Shown in pieces: positions 43,633-53,566 of a DNA stretch of 64,000 nucleotides. Both the position numbers and the translations under genes were made by a program. The notes under the pieces were generated by a model. It was not told the origin of the DNA. It ran no database searches and saw nothing but the letters and a program-made list of their open reading frames with translations. Location of the stretch: positions 310,001-374,000 of the forward strand of contig NZ_LR027603.1 of the NCBI RefSeq assembly GCF_900605495.1, written 5' to 3'. The stretch's first letter is position 1; the number at the start of each line of letters is the position of its first letter. Source of the DNA: Bacilliculturomica massiliensis. Lineage in GTDB: Bacteria; Bacillota; Clostridia; Peptostreptococcales; Anaerovoracaceae.

Positions 43633-43661
43633 TTGACATTGTTGGAGAGATGTAATATTAT
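43633..43661 (+). promoter_or_regulatory. promoter of the ssb gene
   Basis: TTGACA (43633-43638), a 17-bp spacer and TATTAT (43656-43661) make a near-consensus sigma-A promoter, about 115 bp before the ssb start. The leader is untranslated and shows no clear structure. Confidence 0.85.
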
Positions 43662-43777
43662 GGATATGTAAATAAATGGACTTTGAGAATTGAATATGGA
43701 AATGCGGAGAAAAGAGAAAAAGTCTGAACGTTAGCTGAGAGACACAAACAAGAAGGAAGTAAAAACAGGAGGTTATT

Positions 43778-44230
43778 ATGAATTCAGTATCACTTGTAGG
43801 AAGACTGACAAAAGATCCGGAGATCCGTTATACATCGGAAACGCAGCATGCCGTGGCGACTTTCACGCTGGCTGTCAATCGCCCGCTGTCAAAGGAAAAA
43901 GCCGCGGATTTTCCGCGGGTCGTGGTGTGGGGAAGACAGGCGGAAAATTGCGAGCGCTATCTGGCAAAAGGACGGCTGGTGAGCGTACAGGGGAGGCTGC
44001 AGACCAGTAATTACAAGGCCAAATCAGGAGAGATGAAGTATGCTACTGATATTGTGGCAGAAAGAGTTGACTTTTTGCCGGGAGGAGAAAAACATTCCGG
44101 AGCAGAAGGCCGGGAAACGGAAGGTGACGCGCAGGAAAAAGAAGATGAACAGGCCGGTGTCCACGGCGGAAATGAGGAGGAACTGCCGGAGGGCTTTGAA
44201 GCGTTGGATGACGAAGACCTTCCTTTTTGA
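43778..44230 (+). CDS. ssb: single-stranded DNA-binding protein
   Basis: This 150-residue OB-fold protein coats single-stranded DNA and recruits partners through its acidic tail. MNSVSLVGRLTKDPEIRYT, VATFTLAVNRP, FPRVVVWGRQAE and RLVSVQGRLQTSNY are standard. The C-terminus is a Glu-rich linker ending in DDEDLPF, the canonical partner-binding tip. An AGGAGG precedes the ATG. Because it is not next to rpsF/rpsR, it is probably a second ssb paralogue used in recombination or competence rather than the replicative copy. Confidence 0.95.
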   Translation: MNSVSLVGRLTKDPEIRYTSETQHAVATFTLAVNRPLSKEKAADFPRVVVWGRQAENCERYLAKGRLVSVQGRLQTSNYKAKSGEMKYATDIVAERVDFLPGGEKHSGAEGRETEGDAQEKEDEQAGVHGGNEEELPEGFEALDDEDLPF

Positions 44231-44275
44231 GACTGATCTGCAATACGAATACATCCAGAATTTTAAAAAAATGTA

Positions 44276-44304
44276 TTGTAACATAGTGGATAATATGGTA
44301 TTAT
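44276..44304 (+). promoter_or_regulatory. promoter of the SLH-domain gene
   Basis: TTGTAA (44276-44281), 17 bp, TATTAT (44299-44304), about 90 bp before the start codon. Confidence 0.7.
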
Positions 44305-44392
44305 GACGGTAACACCTTAGTCTGCGGCTTGCCGGAGAGAACGAAATGAAAATGGGATATCGTTTCGCGGTCTGATTCGAAAAGGAGTAGGA

Positions 44393-45640
44393 ATGAAAAA
44401 GAAAAGATGGGCGGCGGCAGCCGCGGCGCTGCTGATGTGTGCGGCGCCTTTGCCTGCGTCAGCGGCATCCGGCTACAGCGATGTGGCGGAAAGCGACTGG
44501 TTTTGCAGCGCGGTGAAAGCGATGACGGAGAAAAACATCATCAGCGGCGATCCGGATGGTACATTCCGTCCGATGGACACAGTAACGTTTGGGGACTTTA
44601 TCACCATGGCAGTGAAGGCGGCCACCGGACAGGAGCTCCCAGCGGCGGCAGCGCCGGAGCACTGGTCGAAGAATTACTATGATCTGGCGCTGGAGAAGGG
44701 ATACCTGTCTGATCGGAACTTGCCGCCCACAGCTCTGGACGCGCCCATTCCTCGGGAGCACATGGCGGTGATCGTCAGCAACATCCTGGGAAAAACCGTC
44801 GATGTTTCAGGCGAATTCTATACATTACTGCAGGAAAGCGTCAGCGACGTGGAGGCGTCGACTCCTCATGAATACGAAATCATCAGATCTTACGGAGCCG
44901 GTATCCTCTCCGGCTATCCTGACGGAACATTTCGGCCTGCGGCCACGCTGGACCGCGGTGAGGCGGCGTCAGTGATCTGGCATCTGGCTGACGAAAGCCG
45001 GCGCAAGATCCCCAATGCGGCTGAGTTGAAAGCCGTCGCGGAAAAGCAGAGCGAGAAGCGGGAAAACCTGTCACAGGAAGATCGGATCCGGGATATTCTG
45101 GAGAAGGGGCCGCAGAAAATCAGTTTTGATCCGGCGGCAGATGAGACCGTAAATGTAGACGGCCGCACTGTGATGAGGGAAGAGAAGGCGCGGGAATACA
45201 TGGATCAGATCCTGGCCGGTTTGAAGTTCTACGGCAGCGGCGGGAAGTATTATATGACGGTGACACTGCCGCAGGTTCCCGAGGGGTATCGGGTGCAGTT
45301 TGGGGCAGAGGTTTATTTTAAGCAGGATTTGATGAAACCATCTTGGCTTGCTAAAACAGGGGCTGTAAACCCAGAAGATAACATTCCAAGAGAAGGAACG
45401 ATTGTACGCGAAATTACAGGAATGAAATCACTAGCAGAAGTCTACACTGCCGGAGTAGGAATATCAATTAATAAGATAGATGACACCTACATTGGCAGTG
45501 AAGAAGCAAGCTATCAGATGCAGAGGGCGTATGATAATCTACAGATTTACGATACATTTGCCATTAACCGTCAGGGTTCTGCTACGGAAGCGACAGAGAA
45601 TTATTTCTATTCACTGGATCGGCATTACGGCTGGCAATGA
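44393..45640 (+). CDS. exported protein with three S-layer homology domains
   Basis: This 415-residue exported protein has a signal peptide (about 1-25, cleaved near SAAS). Three SLH domains cover about 26-75 (YSDVAESDWFCSAVKAMTE, GDPDGTFRP), 80-140 and 150-205 (GYPDGTFRPAATLDRGEAA), which bind pyruvylated wall polymers non-covalently. A Lys/Glu-rich helical linker (about 210-260) leads to an unrecognised C-terminal domain (about 260-415). From about nucleotide 45300 the codon usage becomes clearly more AT-rich, and this continues through the intergenic region into the next gene, suggesting recombination. AAAAGGAG precedes the ATG. It is likely a wall-attached partner of the giant protein downstream. 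Confidence 0.87.
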   Translation: MKKKRWAAAAAALLMCAAPLPASAASGYSDVAESDWFCSAVKAMTEKNIISGDPDGTFRPMDTVTFGDFITMAVKAATGQELPAAAAPEHWSKNYYDLALEKGYLSDRNLPPTALDAPIPREHMAVIVSNILGKTVDVSGEFYTLLQESVSDVEASTPHEYEIIRSYGAGILSGYPDGTFRPAATLDRGEAASVIWHLADESRRKIPNAAELKAVAEKQSEKRENLSQEDRIRDILEKGPQKISFDPAADETVNVDGRTVMREEKAREYMDQILAGLKFYGSGGKYYMTVTLPQVPEGYRVQFGAEVYFKQDLMKPSWLAKTGAVNPEDNIPREGTIVREITGMKSLAEVYTAGVGISINKIDDTYIGSEEASYQMQRAYDNLQIYDTFAINRQGSATEATENYFYSLDRHYGWQ

Positions 45641-45666
45641 TAATTTTATAGCAACAAATATTGGAA

Positions 45667-45706
45667 AATAACCGCAGCTCTAAACGAAAGGCGGTTATTT
45701 TTTTTG
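45667..45706 (+). terminator. terminator after the SLH gene
   Basis: AATAACCGC (45667-45675) pairs with GCGGTTATT (45691-45699), followed by eight T. Confidence 0.92.
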
Positions 45707-45776
45707 TTAAATGTTAAAGCTGCCGCGTTGTTTTAAATGATTTCCATATTCCTAACGACAGGAGGGAACGATAAAG

Positions 45777-48700
45777 ATGAAGAAGCAAAAAAAATGGCTT
45801 CTTGCAGTAATTATTTTGGCGCTATTTTTCTGTTATGGGATCGCATCCGTACGGATCATGGCGGCAGACGGCAACAGCGGTGTTTTGCTGGAAAACCCGC
45901 CTACAGATGAACATTATGAACTCATCCGGGGCTCCGATCTGTCAACTACCACAAAGCTGGATCTGTGGCACTACAGCGGCGGCTACTGGAAGGTGACCAA
46001 TCAAGGTTCAGAGGCGATCAAGGTGTCTGATCGGGAAATGGGAGCCGGAGATAAATTGGTCATCCCAGCCAACGAAGCTAATTTCACATTAAACATTCCC
46101 GCTGTTGTAAAAGAGCAGATCGCTGCTGGAAAGAAAGTAGTTCCTATGATCCAATCCGGGTCTAGTGCAAAACTATCGGAGATATTTGAAAACGATCGGA
46201 CATTTAGCATAAATAATTCTACTCTGACATTCAGTGCCCGGCCAAAGTTCAATTTGATACCCACAAGGGAGCTGTCTTTTAAAGATCCATTCAAATTAGG
46301 CATCCCCGTCACAGTTCCGCTGATCGAGCGCAAATACGGCTACAATATGTATTCTGTATTCGGCAACGGCTACAAAGCCGTACAGGTCAACGGCTGGGTA
46401 AACCGAAGCGACCCGACGGATACCTCGGGCATGCCGCGGGGCTGGATCCATCCAGGAATGATCACCGATACCAGCGGAACGATCGCCGGGGGAAAGGAAT
46501 TGGTCATAAACAGCAGGTATCTGCCTTCCGACGGATTTTCAGTCGGGGAAGGAACGTTCTCTAATGCCGGAGCGCTGGGACTGTGCTTTGAATATCCCGT
46601 GAAGTTCACGTTTTACGTGTACAATGAGGACCATGTGCCCGCTGAACCGGAAGAGCCGGATGAACCGGAGGAACCGGCGCCGGGAAAGAAGATATGTCAA
46701 AAGTGCGGGCAGTGTGAGCTCACAGAGGAAGGCGTTTGTACGGAACGGACGTGCGCGGATTTCGGGACGGGGGACTGCGGATGTTTTGTGCCGCCTGATA
46801 TACAGGGTCAGGCGCTGCTGTCTCTGCCGAACCGGACTTATGAGACGCATCCGGTCAGGGCGGAGGATCGGTCCACATTCAGCATCGGCGGCGTTGCCTA
46901 CAGCGCGGTCAGAGCGTATGCGGAGAATTACGCCAGAAATAGTTTTCAGATCGTGGAGAGCAATACGGGAGGGAGGGTCAGCAGGCTGAGGGACAGCGAT
47001 ACAGAAGCGGATGTGACCTTTCCCCACAAGGGCAGTTATCACGTGCAGCTGCGTGTGTCTCCCCGGTACGGAGGCAGGCTTTACGATACAAAGCCGGTGG
47101 AAGTACTGAAGACGCCCACCGTGATCGCAAGCCTGGGAGGAACGCAGAAGCAGAATCGGAAGCAGGTCCTGAATATCAAGGTGGCAACCAACGCGGATAA
47201 TCCTCTGAGAGAACTGTATGTAGAGATCCGCCGAAAAGGGGCAGAGGATCCGGCGGCGGGATCGCAGGCGGAGGATCAGGTGGAGAGGGTGAGACTGGTC
47301 AACCATCTGGACGGCAGGAAAAACGTGCTGCAGAATTCGGAGACGATCAAGACCAGAGCCATTGTTCCACAGCCGTCCGATCAATACTGGACTAACTGCC
47401 GTCTGGAGTTTTTGACGAAGAACGCGCGCACGGAGGATTTCAGTTACTATGTTTACGCCCGGGACAGCCGGGGGCTGTGGGACGAGGCGGAGGAAGATTT
47501 TACTGTGGTTCCGGACCGCGCGCCGGAGGCGGCCATCAATGTAGAACCCGCATTTCTCAGAAACAGCGGAACAAACACGGCGGTCATCGCAGCTGAGGAT
47601 GGATCGAAAACGGACGGAGATCAGCTGGAACGCACGTGGAGCGTGGCGAATGCCGCGGGTTACGATGGGATCAGCGACGTCTTTACCTCGCCGGCGGCCC
47701 TGGATCCTTTCGAAAACGCGGTGTTTACGGAGGCGGATAAAAAACCGGGCTACCGGGACAACAGTTTCGGTACGAAAAAATCCATTGAGTTTGAGCGCGC
47801 CGGCGTCGGGAAGCTGCAGCTGAAGCTCCATGTAAAGGATGTGTGGACGGAGGAGACGCTGGAAGAGTATATAGCGGAGGAAGACTACCTGACGGCCTCG
47901 GCGCTGGCTGTGACTGAGGTGACGAACGTAGCGCCGCTTGTCAGTCTGGAACCGCTCAGATCCCGTACAGCGGAGATCCTCATGCTGGCGGGGGGCGATG
48001 AGGAATACCGTTTTCTGAAGGACAGCGCAGCCGGACTTGCCGCGGAGCTTTTGGGAAATGCGGTCGACCCACAGATAACAGTAGAAAAGATGGCGCCGGC
48101 GCCAGGGAACAGCATTACATACAGCGCGCGGGCTGAGGCGCGCGTCAATTACGGATTTCAGGGGGGATGGTCCGGGTTTTGGGAAGAAGGTTCCTGGGCG
48201 GTGGACGACCATCGGCTGTATAAGGCGGAGGCGACTTGGGTGCAGGGTGTATCGGATTATGATGATTATCCCAATCTGCCCTTCACGATCGCAGCTTACG
48301 ACGGAAAGCAGGAAGGGAATATGACGCCGGTCTGGAACTGCAGCATTACCAGAGAGCTGGTCGGTACGGCGGACCGGGGTTACGGCGCGTATTTCGCACA
48401 GGATAACGACAATAAGTATCTGTATTTTTTCGTGGCGGGCAAGACGGTGATCATCGACAAAGAGAGCGGCTCGATCCTGACGGCGCTGCCCTATGCCATC
48501 GGAAGATCCAACAGTGTGTACGGACGGTCCATCTACACATACCAGACAGACGGCATTTACCGGATCAGCATGGGGGACGGAACAGCAAAAAAAATCTTTG
48601 GTTTCCATATCTCCCCGGAACATGTGAGACGCATCGGAGGCGAGGATCATTTCCTCGTCAGAAGCGCAGGCGGCGTCGATCGGGGGATCTTCGATCCGCG

Positions 48701-51700
48701 CGCGGAGCAGCTGCGCATGGAGCGCCTGCCGGGGACAGAGGACGACGACAGCCGCACGGCATATCGGCTGGCGGGGGCTGATACGGAAGGAAAGCTGATC
48801 GTCAGCTGCGTGACGCCCAGAACCGGCGGAGCGGGCGACCTCCGCATTCGTGTGTACGGACAGGACAATACGCTGCTGAAGACAGTGGGAAGCGGCCTGG
48901 AACATACCTATCAGGATTATGTGGTACCGATCTACGATTCCGGAGGGGTGGCGAACTATGTGGGGCTGACGTCCAATGTAAACGCTTCGAAGTATAAACG
49001 TACCAGAGTACAGGTCTGGGGGATCAACAACGGCTACAGCGGCAGCACGGCGGCGGAAGAGCGAAAAGACAACGGTTACCCTGCAAAGGCGGACCGGATA
49101 CTCATGGGTATCGAACACGGAGACGGCAATGTCTATGTCATGGTAGGCGGAGAATACATTTTTATCGCCGATCAGGGATACAACGGAGCGGCTCACGGTA
49201 TGGCGGAGCGCGCCAGAGCTTTTCGGTTCGACGTGAAAAAAGGCACGGCGGCGGAGTGCAATCTGGGCAGCGGCGTCTGGTCCGGTCTGAACAGCAGCGC
49301 GGAATACGCCTCGCGCAGCGACGCTTACATTGCGGTGAGCACCGGCGATAATAATCAGTATGCGAATGCAAATCACACCACGAAGCTGGTGAGCTGGGGA
49401 CAGAGTATGGATGAGATACTGACCAGATACTTCAATCGCGGACTGTCCGGCGGAAAAGATCTGTCCGCTGTGGTGGTGCTTGACAACAGCAATGAAGCAT
49501 CTGCAGAGGCGCCTGCCGATCTGGCGTCGCTGCTGCGGGAGAAGCGCGCGGGCGCGTTTCTGTTCGCATCTGCCAACGGCGCGGTGCGGTACGGCGCCCA
49601 CATTGCCGGAGCAATGGGTGCGGCGGGCCGGGTCTCATCTCCGGAACAGCTGGCTGAGGCCGCCGCGGCGGCCCTGTTGAAGGACGACGGCGGAGGAGAT
49701 GTGCTGCAGCTGACCGCCCGGAACGGGAACAGCTATATGGAGCGCAGCTATAAGCTGAAGCCTGGAACGCAGTATTTCTACGAATACGATTACCAGAGCA
49801 AGGGAGCTGCCGCCGCTCCTGCGGCGTCTGATCTTCTGCAGATCTCCGGCCAATATGCGCGCGTGATCCCGCAAGGAGATCTTCTCGATCAGCGGTATGT
49901 GGTGACGGACAGCTTTGCAGAAGATTTCAGCGATACGGAACTGAACCCGTTCTTTTCACTGAGCGCAGGCAGGGTCAGCGGCGGGAAATACAGGCTGGCT
50001 TACTGCGACGGCAGATCCAGCTCCAACCGCTACCGCAGGGACAGCAGCGCGTTCACATTTACAGTGCCGGAGGGAAAACAGGGAGTTCTGGTATTTGACT
50101 ACGATATTCTGCGGGAAAACAATGGGGATTACAACGCCGGCTACTACGTAGACGGAGCCTTTTGGAAAAACTTTATAGCGTCCAATCAGGCTTCCGGCCA
50201 TTATACGCACCCGGAGCTGCTGGGCCCTGGGACGCACACGGTCAGCGCACTGTGCGGGGATTATGGAAAATCCCATCTGTGCTGGTGTGTCATCGACGAT
50301 CTGCGGGTGGATCTGACGGAGCTTTCGGAAAACGGAGCTGGGCCGGTGGCGGACGGCGTCGTCTCCTGGTCGGATGTGTCGGGGGACAGTTGGCGTCGCG
50401 TGCGGGGAAGTTTTCTGGCGCCCAACGCGGCGGCTGCGTATACTGCGGTCCCTGCCGACTGTTATTACCTGGGAAACCTGTCCGCATGGGGACCGTATCA
50501 CAGCTGGGTCTCCCGGGAGCGGGGAAATAAAGAACTGATCATCGACGCAGGGGGAACGGCGGCATACCTGAACATCGGCCTGCGGTCGAGAATTGACAAA
50601 GCGGTCAATTACCGCATCGATTCCCGAACCGGAAATTATTCGCTTTCCGCGCGAAAACGCAAGGAGAACAGGGACGAGATCAAGTATCTTCCGGATTACT
50701 ATCCGGTGAATTGGCGAAACATGTCGGGTACGGTAACAGCAAAAGTCTCCCACAGTACATATAACACCTCAAGTAACGGAGACTTTTCGGATCTGGAGAT
50801 TGTGACGCCTGAAAGACCGTCTGCATACGCCCTCACTGGAACCAATCGTTTCCTGATCGCAGGGAAGGCTGACGGAGAAAGAGGGCTGTTTGTGGAAAAT
50901 GACCGCTTTACCGGCGAGGTGGCGTTCCGCTTTGTCCCGGGAGCAGCGGGAGACTATCTGCTGAAAAATCTAAAGATCTACAGCATCCAGAATGGCGTGA
51001 AGGTCTACGTGGAGGACAGTAAGATGGCGGAAAGCAACACGGTGACGCGCTGGAAGACCCACGAAGGACAGCTCTCCGTGGTGAGAGCAGAAAAAGCGGA
51101 AGAGGACCAGATCAGGCTCATCTACAGGAAAGGAGAGCTGGTGGCATACAATGTCAATTACTTCGACTATGAAAAGGATCCATCAAAAAAGCAATCTTGG
51201 CGTTATACGCATACGCCGTTCAACGATGGACCCCACCCTCAGGCCGCGATCATTCTGGATGGGAATGGAAACGCGGTGTCTGCGCCGGGAACCGTGCTGG
51301 ACAAGCCCATCGACCGTTTTTACGTGGACGGGAAATACACGGTGGAACACTGGCAGGAGGACAACACCACCCGCGGCAGAGATCCGGCGGGAAATCCGAA
51401 TTACGACAAAGCCAGCAACACAGCAAGTCTGACCTTTTACGTACAGGGCGGCGGCGAAGCGCCGTGGATCACGCACATCAGGACGGTGCCGGGAAGCGTG
51501 AAAGAAAACCACGCCTATCGGATCGGGGTCGGCGTGGACGACAGAGAAAAGGACCCGCTGCAGCTGACCACGGAAGTGTATTTTGAGGGCCGCCTGATCC
51601 ATACGGAACGGAGATCCGGGATCACGGCCGGCGCCGGGGGCAGGTATCCGGAAGTGCTCACCGACATCATTTCGGAGAAGGCGCGGCCGGGCCGTTACGA

Positions 51701-52235
51701 GGTGGTGTGCACGGTGCGGGACTGGAGCGGAGCAGGGCTGGACAGCAGCAGATTCACTGTAGTGACAGAGGGAAATATTCTGGGATCGGTCAGTCACAGG
51801 GATCAGTGGGAACAGAATCGAAAGAAATACAACCTAAATCGTTTCGGTACGGAATTCAGCAAAATAGTGGACTTTTCAGAGTACAAAGGGCAGAAGGCGC
51901 CCCGCAGACGCGGGACAAATGTATTCTGGTCAGGGGAAGAATTTGTGCTTCGGGCGGTGGTGTCGGGAGATCCCAGATCGGTATCCTGTCAGATCGCGGG
52001 AGAGCCGTACGGCGCCCGGATGACGGCCACGGGGGAGCGGACCGGCGACGGCGATATGATCTACGGGGGAACGATCTGGCACAGAGATATGCTGCACAGA
52101 TGGGGCAGACCGTCTCCGGAAGAACTGACCTTCCAGTTTACCGCCAGATACGGCGGCGATGTGGAAAAGACTCACAGCGTATCGGTGATCGTGGACGACA
52201 GCGAGGAGTACTGGCAGCTCCACCGGATCAACTGA
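45777..52235 (+). CDS. giant exported surface protein (2152 residues)
   Basis: No close family is recognised. An AGGAGG-type site precedes the ATG, and residues about 1-29 are a signal peptide. Residues about 60-290 are a beta-rich N-terminal region coded by more AT-rich DNA up to about 46340. A Cys-rich knot follows near 302-340, with KKICQKCGQCELTEEG and a GDCGC end. Residues about 350-760 look like tandem Ig/PKD-type beta domains (YYVYARDSRGLWDEAEEDF, DRAPEAAI). About 820-1230 has strand-turn repeats with Tyr/Trp and phrases such as AYFAQDNDNKYLYFFVAGKT and VYVMVGGEYIFIADQGY, suggestive of a beta-propeller. More lectin-like or Ig-like segments follow to about 2150. No LPXTG, SLH or C-terminal helix is present. 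It probably joins the cell surface through the SLH protein or is released. Confidence 0.75.
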   Translation: MKKQKKWLLAVIILALFFCYGIASVRIMAADGNSGVLLENPPTDEHYELIRGSDLSTTTKLDLWHYSGGYWKVTNQGSEAIKVSDREMGAGDKLVIPANEANFTLNIPAVVKEQIAAGKKVVPMIQSGSSAKLSEIFENDRTFSINNSTLTFSARPKFNLIPTRELSFKDPFKLGIPVTVPLIERKYGYNMYSVFGNGYKAVQVNGWVNRSDPTDTSGMPRGWIHPGMITDTSGTIAGGKELVINSRYLPSDGFSVGEGTFSNAGALGLCFEYPVKFTFYVYNEDHVPAEPEEPDEPEEPAPGKKICQKCGQCELTEEGVCTERTCADFGTGDCGCFVPPDIQGQALLSLPNRTYETHPVRAEDRSTFSIGGVAYSAVRAYAENYARNSFQIVESNTGGRVSRLRDSDTEADVTFPHKGSYHVQLRVSPRYGGRLYDTKPVEVLKTPTVIASLGGTQKQNRKQVLNIKVATNADNPLRELYVEIRRKGAEDPAAGSQAEDQVERVRLVNHLDGRKNVLQNSETIKTRAIVPQPSDQYWTNCRLEFLTKNARTEDFSYYVYARDSRGLWDEAEEDFTVVPDRAPEAAINVEPAFLRNSGTNTAVIAAEDGSKTDGDQLERTWSVANAAGYDGISDVFTSPAALDPFENAVFTEADKKPGYRDNSFGTKKSIEFERAGVGKLQLKLHVKDVWTEETLEEYIAEEDYLTASALAVTEVTNVAPLVSLEPLRSRTAEILMLAGGDEEYRFLKDSAAGLAAELLGNAVDPQITVEKMAPAPGNSITYSARAEARVNYGFQGGWSGFWEEGSWAVDDHRLYKAEATWVQGVSDYDDYPNLPFTIAAYDGKQEGNMTPVWNCSITRELVGTADRGYGAYFAQDNDNKYLYFFVAGKTVIIDKESGSILTALPYAIGRSNSVYGRSIYTYQTDGIYRISMGDGTAKKIFGFHISPEHVRRIGGEDHFLVRSAGGVDRGIFDPRAEQLRMERLPGTEDDDSRTAYRLAGADTEGKLIVSCVTPRTGGAGDLRIRVYGQDNTLLKTVGSGLEHTYQDYVVPIYDSGGVANYVGLTSNVNASKYKRTRVQVWGINNGYSGSTAAEERKDNGYPAKADRILMGIEHGDGNVYVMVGGEYIFIADQGYNGAAHGMAERARAFRFDVKKGTAAECNLGSGVWSGLNSSAEYASRSDAYIAVSTGDNNQYANANHTTKLVSWGQSMDEILTRYFNRGLSGGKDLSAVVVLDNSNEASAEAPADLASLLREKRAGAFLFASANGAVRYGAHIAGAMGAAGRVSSPEQLAEAAAAALLKDDGGGDVLQLTARNGNSYMERSYKLKPGTQYFYEYDYQSKGAAAAPAASDLLQISGQYARVIPQGDLLDQRYVVTDSFAEDFSDTELNPFFSLSAGRVSGGKYRLAYCDGRSSSNRYRRDSSAFTFTVPEGKQGVLVFDYDILRENNGDYNAGYYVDGAFWKNFIASNQASGHYTHPELLGPGTHTVSALCGDYGKSHLCWCVIDDLRVDLTELSENGAGPVADGVVSWSDVSGDSWRRVRGSFLAPNAAAAYTAVPADCYYLGNLSAWGPYHSWVSRERGNKELIIDAGGTAAYLNIGLRSRIDKAVNYRIDSRTGNYSLSARKRKENRDEIKYLPDYYPVNWRNMSGTVTAKVSHSTYNTSSNGDFSDLEIVTPERPSAYALTGTNRFLIAGKADGERGLFVENDRFTGEVAFRFVPGAAGDYLLKNLKIYSIQNGVKVYVEDSKMAESNTVTRWKTHEGQLSVVRAEKAEEDQIRLIYRKGELVAYNVNYFDYEKDPSKKQSWRYTHTPFNDGPHPQAAIILDGNGNAVSAPGTVLDKPIDRFYVDGKYTVEHWQEDNTTRGRDPAGNPNYDKASNTASLTFYVQGGGEAPWITHIRTVPGSVKENHAYRIGVGVDDREKDPLQLTTEVYFEGRLIHTERRSGITAGAGGRYPEVLTDIISEKARPGRYEVVCTVRDWSGAGLDSSRFTVVTEGNILGSVSHRDQWEQNRKKYNLNRFGTEFSKIVDFSEYKGQKAPRRRGTNVFWSGEEFVLRAVVSGDPRSVSCQIAGEPYGARMTATGERTGDGDMIYGGTIWHRDMLHRWGRPSPEELTFQFTARYGGDVEKTHSVSVIVDDSEEYWQLHRIN

Positions 52236-52306
52236 AAAGGATATTTTCGCCACAGATGTTGACCGGCGCCGCAGAGCCCGGCGCCGGGGAAAGAGAGGAT
52301 CAAAAA

Positions 52307-53308
52307 ATGATGAGTTACGAGTTGTTTCGCGACATCGTATCGGAGAGGATCAAAGAATTTTTGCCGGAGGAATTTGGGGACTACCGCGTGGAGCTGCGCA
52401 GAGTGCGAAAGGTGAATCAGTCGCTGGACTGTCTCAACCTGATGCCGCCCGATAACAGCGCCGCCGCCTCGCCCAATATCTATATCGAGGAGATATACAA
52501 AGAGTTTGAGGAGTTTCAGGATATGGACAGGCTGCTGAAGCAGACGGCGGAATTGATCGTCTATACATATCAGAAGCTGCAGCCGTCCTTTGGAAACATT
52601 GATTTTTCGCAATGGAAGGATCAGATCGTCATCAATCTGGTCAACAGGGAAGAAAACGAGGAGCTTTTGAAAGAACTGCCCCACAGGGATCTGCTGGATC
52701 TTTCCGTGATCTACAGATTTATCATGGGAAAATCCGGGAACAATCTGGCCACAGTTCGCGTGGATCATCACCTTCTGGAGGAGATCCGCATGACAGAAGA
52801 TGAGCTGCACCGGCTGGCGCTGGAAAACACCCGCAGGATGTTTCCCGTGGTAACGCAGACCATGGATGAAATGAGAATCACCGCGGAGGAAATGCTTGAG
52901 GAGATAGATGAGAAAAAAACGGCGGTCTGGGAGGAAGGCGCTCCCTGTCCGCGGGAGGGGTCGGTCTCAGACATCAGAGCAAGGGGAAAGGCCGGTGGAG
53001 AGCTGAAAGGAAAGAGCGAGATCATCAATTCCATCCAGTTCATCACCAACAGCATCCATCTGCAGGGCGCCGCCGGCATGCTGTACGACGACGAACTGCA
53101 GGCCGTGGCTGATAAGATGAAGTCCAGTTTTTACGTGATCCCATCCTCGGTGCACGAAGTGATCGCCGTTTCAGAACGCTTCGCCGACCCGGGCGTACTG
53201 ACAAACATGCTGAGGGAGGCTAACGCCATGGAATTTGTCGGCGTGGAAAAGCTGTCAGACAATCTGTATTTTTACGACAGAGACCAGCGCAGACTATCCA
53301 TAGCCTGA
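52307..53308 (+). CDS. DUF5688 family protein
   Basis: This 333-residue cytoplasmic protein starts MMSYELFRDIVSERIKEFLP at ATG 52307, with AGAGAGG eight bases upstream; the much longer frame that begins inside the previous gene is out of context. It fits DUF5688: NLMPPDNSAAASPNIYIEE, DIVINLVN-like segment, NREENEELLKELPHRDLLDL, then late SFYVIPSSVHEVIAV and GVEKLSDNLYFYDR. DUF5688 genes are common in Lachnospiraceae and often occur in several copies; the function is unknown. It follows the giant protein by 71 bp and may be co-transcribed with it. Confidence 0.8.
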   Translation: MMSYELFRDIVSERIKEFLPEEFGDYRVELRRVRKVNQSLDCLNLMPPDNSAAASPNIYIEEIYKEFEEFQDMDRLLKQTAELIVYTYQKLQPSFGNIDFSQWKDQIVINLVNREENEELLKELPHRDLLDLSVIYRFIMGKSGNNLATVRVDHHLLEEIRMTEDELHRLALENTRRMFPVVTQTMDEMRITAEEMLEEIDEKKTAVWEEGAPCPREGSVSDIRARGKAGGELKGKSEIINSIQFITNSIHLQGAAGMLYDDELQAVADKMKSSFYVIPSSVHEVIAVSERFADPGVLTNMLREANAMEFVGVEKLSDNLYFYDRDQRRLSIA

Positions 53309-53379
53309 AGCCGGGTCCGGCGCGTAGAGGGCCGGGGAGGGCGAAAAAAGTTTGCATTCGCTGACTTTTTGAAGATTCC

Positions 53380-53408
53380 TTGACAAATCCAGTGCTTTCG
53401 CATATTAT
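53380..53408 (+). promoter_or_regulatory. promoter of the riboswitch-controlled metal exporter gene
   Basis: TTGACA (53380-53385), 17-bp spacer, TATTAT (53403-53408). Transcription would begin just before the riboswitch. Confidence 0.88.
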
Positions 53409-53444
53409 ATAAAAATACTCTTTGCACTGCATTATATCTACAGT

Positions 53445-53538
53445 ACAAACTGAGCAGGCGATGAACGGAGATCCGTTCGTGGGGCCGGGCCGCTTCGTGC
53501 GGCAGCAGGTGATCAAAACATCTGTGGGACAGTAGTTT
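53445..53538 (+). ncRNA. NiCo riboswitch (czcD motif)
   Basis: The leader carries the czcD-motif landmarks in order: CTGAGCAGGCGATGA, a short hairpin (ACGG/CCGT), GGGGCCGGGC, a CCGC/GCGG hairpin with GCAGCAGG, and the closing CATCTGTGGGACAGT, with AAACT and AGTTT closing the base helix. The class binds Co2+, Ni2+ (and Fe2+) in a four-way junction. The terminator at 53517 overlaps its 3' strand, so metal binding would prevent termination and switch on the exporter. The downstream CDF gene is the standard target. Confidence 0.9.
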
Positions 53539-53566
53539 ACTCGTATTGTTCCTCAGATGTTTTTTT
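53517..53566 (+). terminator. riboswitch expression platform (terminator)
   Basis: AACATCTGTGGGACA (53517-53531) pairs with TGTTCCTCAGATGTT (53547-53561) with two wobbles or mismatches, followed by seven T. Its left arm is the aptamer's 3' strand, making the two folds mutually exclusive. Confidence 0.9.

Noticed and set aside
46539-49601. 1020-codon minus-strand frame inside the giant surface protein gene
   Set aside because: Arg/His/Leu-rich composition typical of antisense shadows in GC-rich DNA; no recognisable fold or start signals.
51707-52306. Upstream extension of the DUF5688 frame into the giant protein gene
   Set aside because: That part is a shadow frame; the real start at 52307 has a good ribosome site and matches the family's N-terminus.
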